From Chromatiaceae bacterium (lineage in GTDB: Bacteria > Pseudomonadota > Gammaproteobacteria > Chromatiales > Chromatiaceae), in assembly GCA_024235395.1 (NCBI GenBank), contig JACKMK010000003.1, forward strand, positions 62,001-126,000: a stretch of 64,000 nt of DNA, read 5' to 3'. Each line of letters starts with the position of its first letter. Within the stretch, counting starts at the first letter, position 1. A program made the translations under genes and the position numbers. Shown one piece after another: positions 59,899 to 64,000 of the stretch. A model generated the notes under the pieces. That model saw only the letters and a program-made list of their open reading frames with translations, was not told the origin of the DNA and ran no database searches.

Positions 59899-60882
59899 TC
59901 ACAACGCCGGCAGCACACGGCCGGCGACGAACTCCGCCAAGCGGCGCACCGCCGGCCGACGCTGCCCGACCTCGACGATGTAGCCGAGCGTGCGCGGGAT
60001 GTCGGCCAGGTAACCGGGCTTGCCGTCGCGGTGTAGCAGACGGGCAAAGATCCCTGCGGCCTTCAGGTGCCGCTGGACGCCCATCAGGTCGAACCATTCC
60101 AGAAAACGTGCGGGATCGGCTTCCTTGACGACGCCCGCTGCGAAAGCCCTGCGGTGGTAGTCAGCGACCCAGGCGTCCACCCGCTGCGGGGGCCAGCGCA
60201 CGTAACAGTCGCGCAGCAGCGACACCAGATCATAGGTGACCGGTCCGGCGACGGCGTCCTGAAAGTCGATCACCCCAGGGTTGTCGCATTCGACACACAT
60301 CAGATTGCGTGAATGGTAGTCGCGGTGCACGCACACCACCGGCTGTTGCAGCGCATTGACGACCAGCTGTTCGAACGCCCCGTCGAGCATCGAGCGCTCC
60401 CCGTCGTCGAGCGCAATCCCCAGGTGCCGCGCGAGCAGCCATTCGGGAAACAACGCCATCTCCCGCATCAGCAGCGCGCGGTCGTACGATGGCAGGCCGG
60501 CACTCGGCGCATGCTGCTGCAACCTCAGCAACGCCGCCAGCGCATCACCGTACAGCCGCTCGACGCTGCTTTCCTCGAGCGCCGGAAGGTAGGGCCGCGA
60601 ACCCAGGTCCTCGAGCAACAGAAAGCCCTGCTGCAGGTCCTGCCGATGGACCTGCGGCACATGCAGCCCGGCGGCCGCCATGCGTTCGGCCACCGCGACG
60701 AACGGCCGGCAATCCTCCTTTTCCGGCGGCGCATCCATCGCGACGTAGGTCGAGCCATCGCCCAGCGTGACCCGAAAATACCGCCGGAAGCTGGCATCGG
60801 ACGACGCGGGGGTCAGTGTAAAGGGCGGTAATCGGCAGGACTGTTCCAGCCAGCGTTCGAGCAACCGCAGACGTTGCGGCAT
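59899..60882 (-). CDS. amgK: AmgK-like anomeric MurNAc/GlcNAc kinase
   Basis: 327 residues of the aminoglycoside phosphotransferase (APH) fold: ASFRRYFRVTLGDGSTYVAMDAP at the nucleotide loop, Brenner motif VVCVHRDYHSRNLMCV and metal Asp in GVIDFQDAVAGP. Length, sequence and place fit AmgK of the Pseudomonas-type cell-wall recycling route, which phosphorylates MurNAc and GlcNAc at C1. In Pseudomonas amgK is divergent from lptD and followed by murU; here lptD is divergent as expected, but no murU follows. Confidence 0.88.
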   Translation of the reverse strand: MPQRLRLLERWLEQSCRLPPFTLTPASSDASFRRYFRVTLGDGSTYVAMDAPPEKEDCRPFVAVAERMAAAGLHVPQVHRQDLQQGFLLLEDLGSRPYLPALEESSVERLYGDALAALLRLQQHAPSAGLPSYDRALLMREMALFPEWLLARHLGIALDDGERSMLDGAFEQLVVNALQQPVVCVHRDYHSRNLMCVECDNPGVIDFQDAVAGPVTYDLVSLLRDCYVRWPPQRVDAWVADYHRRAFAAGVVKEADPARFLEWFDLMGVQRHLKAAGIFARLLHRDGKPGYLADIPRTLGYIVEVGQRRPAVRRLAEFVAGRVLPAL

Positions 60883-60922
60883 CGGGACCCCCGGGCATGC
60901 CGGGGATTGGGTGGCCCGGCGG

Positions 60923-60957
60923 GAATTGAAGAAACCTTTATTCTATGAGATTTTAGC
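60923..60957. promoter_or_regulatory. A/T-rich block between amgK and lptD, probable promoter region
   Basis: In a GC-rich divergent intergenic gap of about 180 bases, GAATTGAAGAAACCTTTATT and the following TATGAGATTTTAG stand out. A GGAATT with TCTAT about 14 bases later is a weak look-alike of a sigma-E promoter, which would fit lptD. Not conclusive. Confidence 0.35.
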
Positions 60958-61066
60958 GACCCCAAACGGACCGCCACGGCGGCCGGCGCACTGGGTCCCA
61001 TTGACATCAGCAACCCACGGGCTCGGATTGCCGGACGATAAACGCCACACCACGAAGACGCGCCAC

Positions 61067-63769
61067 GTGCCACGCACCCATCGGATCATCGGATGCACAC
61101 CGACCGCGCCGGTAGGCCGCCTCCGGATCTCCCCGCTCGCGGTCGCAGTCGCGGGTCTGCTGTTGCACGCGACCGTCACCGCGCAAACGCCGCCATGGGA
61201 CTGCCGGGCAGCCATCGGTGGCGGCTGGGAATGCGGCACCGCTGTCGAGCCGTCCACAGCGCCGCCGGCCGCGGCAGCCCCCAAGCCGGCCGCAGCAACC
61301 CCTGCGCCAACCGCAACAGTCCCTGAGCCGGCGGCAGCAGCCCCCGAACCGGCCGCAGCGGTCCCCGAACCGGCCACAGCAGTCCCGAAGCCGGCCGCTG
61401 CCACGGCACCGGCGGTCGCAGTGACGCCACCGGCAGCTGTGAAAACACCCCCGGCACAACCGCCGGCCGCACCCGCCGCACCGGTCGATGCGTCGCGCGA
61501 TCGCCACAAAGAGGCGCCCCCGGGCCCAGCGGCAACGCCCGCGGCAGGCCTGACGGAACAGGGCGCGGTGGGACAACCGGAACCGTCTGTTCGGGCCACT
61601 ACCAGATCGCTCGATGAAGGCATCGACTGGGGGGCCTGCCAGCTCCTCGTCGGCGCTCCGCCCAGTATCCAACTCAGCGAGACCGACGACAGCGGATTGC
61701 CCATCGAGGCGAGTGCCGACAGCGCCGCCGCTGACCTGAATGCGGAACAGGCCACGCTGCACGGTGACGTCGACCTGGTGCGCGGCGACACCCGACTGCA
61801 GGCGGACGAAGTGGTCGTCAACCGCCTCACCTCCGCCGTCGACGCCCGCGGCAACATCCTGCTGCAGCGCCCCGACATACGCATGTCCGGCGAGCGCGCC
61901 GAGTATCAGCTCGACAGCCGGCAGGGACGCGTCGAACAGGCGAGTTACCGTGTGCCGGCAGCGCATGCGCGCGGCGATGCCGCGTCGGCGGAACTGGTCG
62001 GACCGGGGATCAGCCGGTATAACGAGATCACCTACAGCACCTGCCAACCTGGCGACGACGCCTGGCTACTGAGCGCCAACGCCCTCGAGATCGATCAGAA
62101 CGAGGGCTTCGGTACCGCGCGCAATGCCACGCTGCGTTTCATGGGCGCCCCGATCCTGTATGCCCCCTGGTTCACCTTTCCGACCGACAACCGCCGCCGC
62201 TCAGGTCTCCTGGTGCCTTCGGTCGGCCACACGGGCAACACCGGCTTTGACCTCAGCGTGCCGTACTACTTCAACCTCGCCGAAAACTACGACCTGACGC
62301 TGACACCGCGCTATATGTCGCGGCGCGGCGCGCTGCTGGGTGGCGAGTTCCGGTTCCTGACCAGGACGGGCCGCGGCGAATTGAAGGCCGACTATCTGCC
62401 CAACGACCGCGAGTACGGTAGCGCCCGGGGCAGCGCCTCGCTGCGCGCAAATGCCGGCCTGGCGCCGCGCCTGACCGGCGCGCTGCGCCTGAATTATGCC
62501 TCCGACAGCCAGTACCTGGAGGACCTCGGCAGCAGTCTCGCGGTCACCAGCACCACCCATCTGGAGCGCGCGGGCGAGCTGCGCTACTTCGGCGACGACT
62601 GGGACCTGCTCGGCAGGGTGCAGCAATACCAGACGATCGACGAGCGCATCCCGGCACGCAACCGTCCCTACAGCCGACTGCCGCAGCTGCGCCTCGACCT
62701 GTTCAAACCGGACGGCCTCGCCGGGACCAACTACCTGCTCGACGCCGAGTACGTGAACTTCTACCGCGACGATTCGGTACGTGGCCACCGCGTGCAACTG
62801 TTCCCGCGCATCGGGCTGCCACTGCGGCGCAGCTGGGGCTATATCGAACCACGTGTCGGCGCACACTTCGTCAGCTACATGCTGACCGATCAGATCGAGG
62901 GCCTCGACGATTCCCCCTCATCCCTGGCCGGCACCTTCAGCCTGGACGGCGGCCTGTATTTCGACCGGGGTATGAACTATTTCGGCAATGCCGCGACACA
63001 GACGCTTGAGCCACGCCTGTACTACCTGTACGTCCCGCGCGTCGACCAGGACGATCAGCCGGTGTTCGACACCGGCGTGTTCGACTTCAATTTCGACAAC
63101 CTGTTTCGCGAGAACCGCTTCAACGGCCCTGACCGCTTCGGCGATGCAAACCAGTTGACCCTGGCGCTCACCAGCCGCGTGTTCAGCGACCAGTCCGGCG
63201 CGGAACTGCTGCGTGCCAGCGTCGGTCAGACACTGTACTTCGCCGACCGCGAGGTCACGCTGCCGGGAGAGACGGTGCGCGAAGACAACAGCTCGGCGTT
63301 CGTCGGCGAGATTGCGGCCGCGCTGGGTGGCGGCTGGCGCGCGCGCGCCGGAATACAGTGGGACCCGGATGCCGATGACGGCGGCAACGTCGATCAGGGC
63401 CTGGCTCAGATCACCTATCACGACCAGGACCGGCGTACGTTGAACCTCGCCTATCGGCTGCGCGACGAAGTCACGGAGCAGACCGATCTGGCGTTCGTCT
63501 GGCCGGTCAGTGATCGCTGGAGCGTGATCGGCCGACACAATCACTCGCTGCAGGACGATCGACTGCTCGAGGCACTGCTTGGCGTCGAATACGGACGCTG
63601 TTGCTGGCGCGTGCGCGCACTGGCGCGGCAGTACACCGATGGCACCGGCGACGATCACAACCTGGGCTTCTTCCTCCAGCTGGAACTGAACGGGCTGGGC
63701 CGCCTGGGTGACGACATCGACGAGGTCCTGGACACCAGTATTTACGGGTATCGAACGGATTACCAATGA
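61067..63769 (+). CDS. lptD: LPS-assembly protein LptD
   Basis: 900 residues from GTG 61067; no ATG is available between it and the divergent amgK gene, and the signal peptide RISPLAVAVAGLLLHATVTAQT supports this start. The N-terminal WDCRAAIGGGWECG motif is typical. Then come a Pro/Ala-rich linker with seven-residue repeats, the OstA-like LptA domain (EQATLHGDVDLVRGDTRLQADEVVVN) and the barrel (GAPILYAPWFTFPTDNRRRSGLLVPSVG onward). Disulfide cysteines are in DWGACQLL, STCQPGDD and the YGRCCWRVRAL pair. It inserts lipopolysaccharide into the outer membrane with LptE. surA follows with a four-base overlap. Confidence 0.95.
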   Translation: MPRTHRIIGCTPTAPVGRLRISPLAVAVAGLLLHATVTAQTPPWDCRAAIGGGWECGTAVEPSTAPPAAAAPKPAAATPAPTATVPEPAAAAPEPAAAVPEPATAVPKPAAATAPAVAVTPPAAVKTPPAQPPAAPAAPVDASRDRHKEAPPGPAATPAAGLTEQGAVGQPEPSVRATTRSLDEGIDWGACQLLVGAPPSIQLSETDDSGLPIEASADSAAADLNAEQATLHGDVDLVRGDTRLQADEVVVNRLTSAVDARGNILLQRPDIRMSGERAEYQLDSRQGRVEQASYRVPAAHARGDAASAELVGPGISRYNEITYSTCQPGDDAWLLSANALEIDQNEGFGTARNATLRFMGAPILYAPWFTFPTDNRRRSGLLVPSVGHTGNTGFDLSVPYYFNLAENYDLTLTPRYMSRRGALLGGEFRFLTRTGRGELKADYLPNDREYGSARGSASLRANAGLAPRLTGALRLNYASDSQYLEDLGSSLAVTSTTHLERAGELRYFGDDWDLLGRVQQYQTIDERIPARNRPYSRLPQLRLDLFKPDGLAGTNYLLDAEYVNFYRDDSVRGHRVQLFPRIGLPLRRSWGYIEPRVGAHFVSYMLTDQIEGLDDSPSSLAGTFSLDGGLYFDRGMNYFGNAATQTLEPRLYYLYVPRVDQDDQPVFDTGVFDFNFDNLFRENRFNGPDRFGDANQLTLALTSRVFSDQSGAELLRASVGQTLYFADREVTLPGETVREDNSSAFVGEIAAALGGGWRARAGIQWDPDADDGGNVDQGLAQITYHDQDRRTLNLAYRLRDEVTEQTDLAFVWPVSDRWSVIGRHNHSLQDDRLLEALLGVEYGRCCWRVRALARQYTDGTGDDHNLGFFLQLELNGLGRLGDDIDEVLDTSIYGYRTDYQ
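61280..61405 (+). repeat. Six tandem 21-base units in lptD coding for a Pro/Ala heptad
   Basis: Units read PKPAAAT, PAPTATV, PEPAAAA, PEPAAAV, PEPATAV and PKPAAAT. The DNA repeat is imperfect but in register, and can expand or contract in whole codons. Confidence 0.8.
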
Positions 63770-64000
63770 ATAGACTGATATGCCGGTTGCTGCTGCCGGC
63801 CCTGCTGATCGGGTTCAGCGCCTCGGCAGGCGCCGAAGAGCTCCCCGAGAATCTGTTGATCGAGCGGATCATCGCGGTCGTGGGCGACGACGTCGTGATG
63901 TTGAGCGAGTTGCGCGACGAAGCCACCCGGCTCGAACAGCGCCTGCGACAGAAAAACGTGTCGCCGATGCCGACGACCCCGGTAATCCAGAAGCAGGCAT
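63766..64000 (+). CDS. surA: Periplasmic chaperone SurA, 3' end missing
   Basis: The first 78 codons are in the window. It starts with a signal peptide (MNRLICRLLLPALLIGFSASAGA), followed by NLLIERIIAVVGDDVVMLSELRDEATRLEQRL, the pattern of the SurA N-terminal domain (IxAVVNDDVIxxSEL). SurA is a peptidyl-prolyl isomerase and chaperone that carries outer-membrane barrels such as LptD across the periplasm. The ATG overlaps the lptD stop codon by four bases, as in the usual lptD-surA operon. The rest lies outside the window. Confidence 0.9.
   Translation, partial: MNRLICRLLLPALLIGFSASAGAEELPENLLIERIIAVVGDDVVMLSELRDEATRLEQRLRQKNVSPMPTTPVIQKQA

Overview
The window looks like a chromosomal stretch of a high-GC (mid-60s percent by eye) gammaproteobacterium, most probably a sulfur-oxidising member of or near the Chromatiales. 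Pointers are a Tat-exported SoxB, gammaproteobacterial housekeeping sets (amgK/lptD/surA, tesA/ybbA/ybbP, tmcA, zapE, truC, metH), and ABC, RND and TRAP-type periplasmic proteins resembling those of sulfur bacteria. I saw no rRNA, tRNA, CRISPR array, transposase or phage gene. The species assignment is inference from gene content only.

Layout. 1-3.0 kb: end of a hybrid histidine kinase, a small lipoprotein and a TraB-family membrane protein. 3.0-7.7 kb: a structured intergenic stretch with a perfect bidirectional terminator, then an RND pump operon read leftward from an AT-rich promoter. 8.2-9.5 kb: a yiaW/yiaV-like pair. 9.5-14.6 kb (minus): DUF2782 protein, ZapE, an ArsR-type repressor with a BigR/SqrR-like cysteine pair, a receiver-PAS regulator and a hybrid kinase. 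14.7-17.9 kb (plus): truC, then a tightly coupled DUF1538 / PII-like / CBS module. 18-25.3 kb: bcp, tmcA, an unknown gene, ybbP-ybbA and divergent tesA. 25.3-28.6 kb: orphan soxB and a divergent HupE/UreJ-like protein. 28.6-32.3 kb: a PilZ-DUF1631-GGDEF-EAL c-di-GMP gene broken by one in-frame amber codon. 32.4-37.8 kb: acetyltransferase, slipin/NfeD pair, HD-GYP protein, secreted SUMF1-domain protein and a small membrane protein. 37.8-42.2 kb: metH and an SCP2-like gene. 42.3-49.3 kb (minus): endonuclease I, then a coupled module of short periplasmic binding protein, porin-like protein and a kinase with six PAS domains.

49.4-54.6 kb (plus): a Sel1-like membrane protein, a secreted vWA protein, an ABC ATPase and an FtsX-type permease. 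This set recalls the PpkA/TagS/TagT envelope-sensing parts of type VI secretion loci, but no secretion gene is present. A His-rich secreted peptide follows. 54.6-59.8 kb (minus): the most unusual region. A Tat-exported six-cysteine protein, a PqqD-like protein, an HprK-related kinase, a nucleotidyltransferase and a YigB-like phosphatase form one operon (the uncharacterised HPr-rel-A type). It lies behind a good sigma-54 promoter with an upstream palindrome. A TAXI-type binding protein comes after it. 59.9-64 kb: amgK divergent from lptD-surA (surA cut by the window end).

Signal transduction is heavily represented: three hybrid kinases, a receiver-PAS protein, an HD-GYP protein and the PilZ/GGDEF/EAL gene. 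Several modules pair periplasmic sensing parts with cytoplasmic nucleotide-binding or kinase parts.
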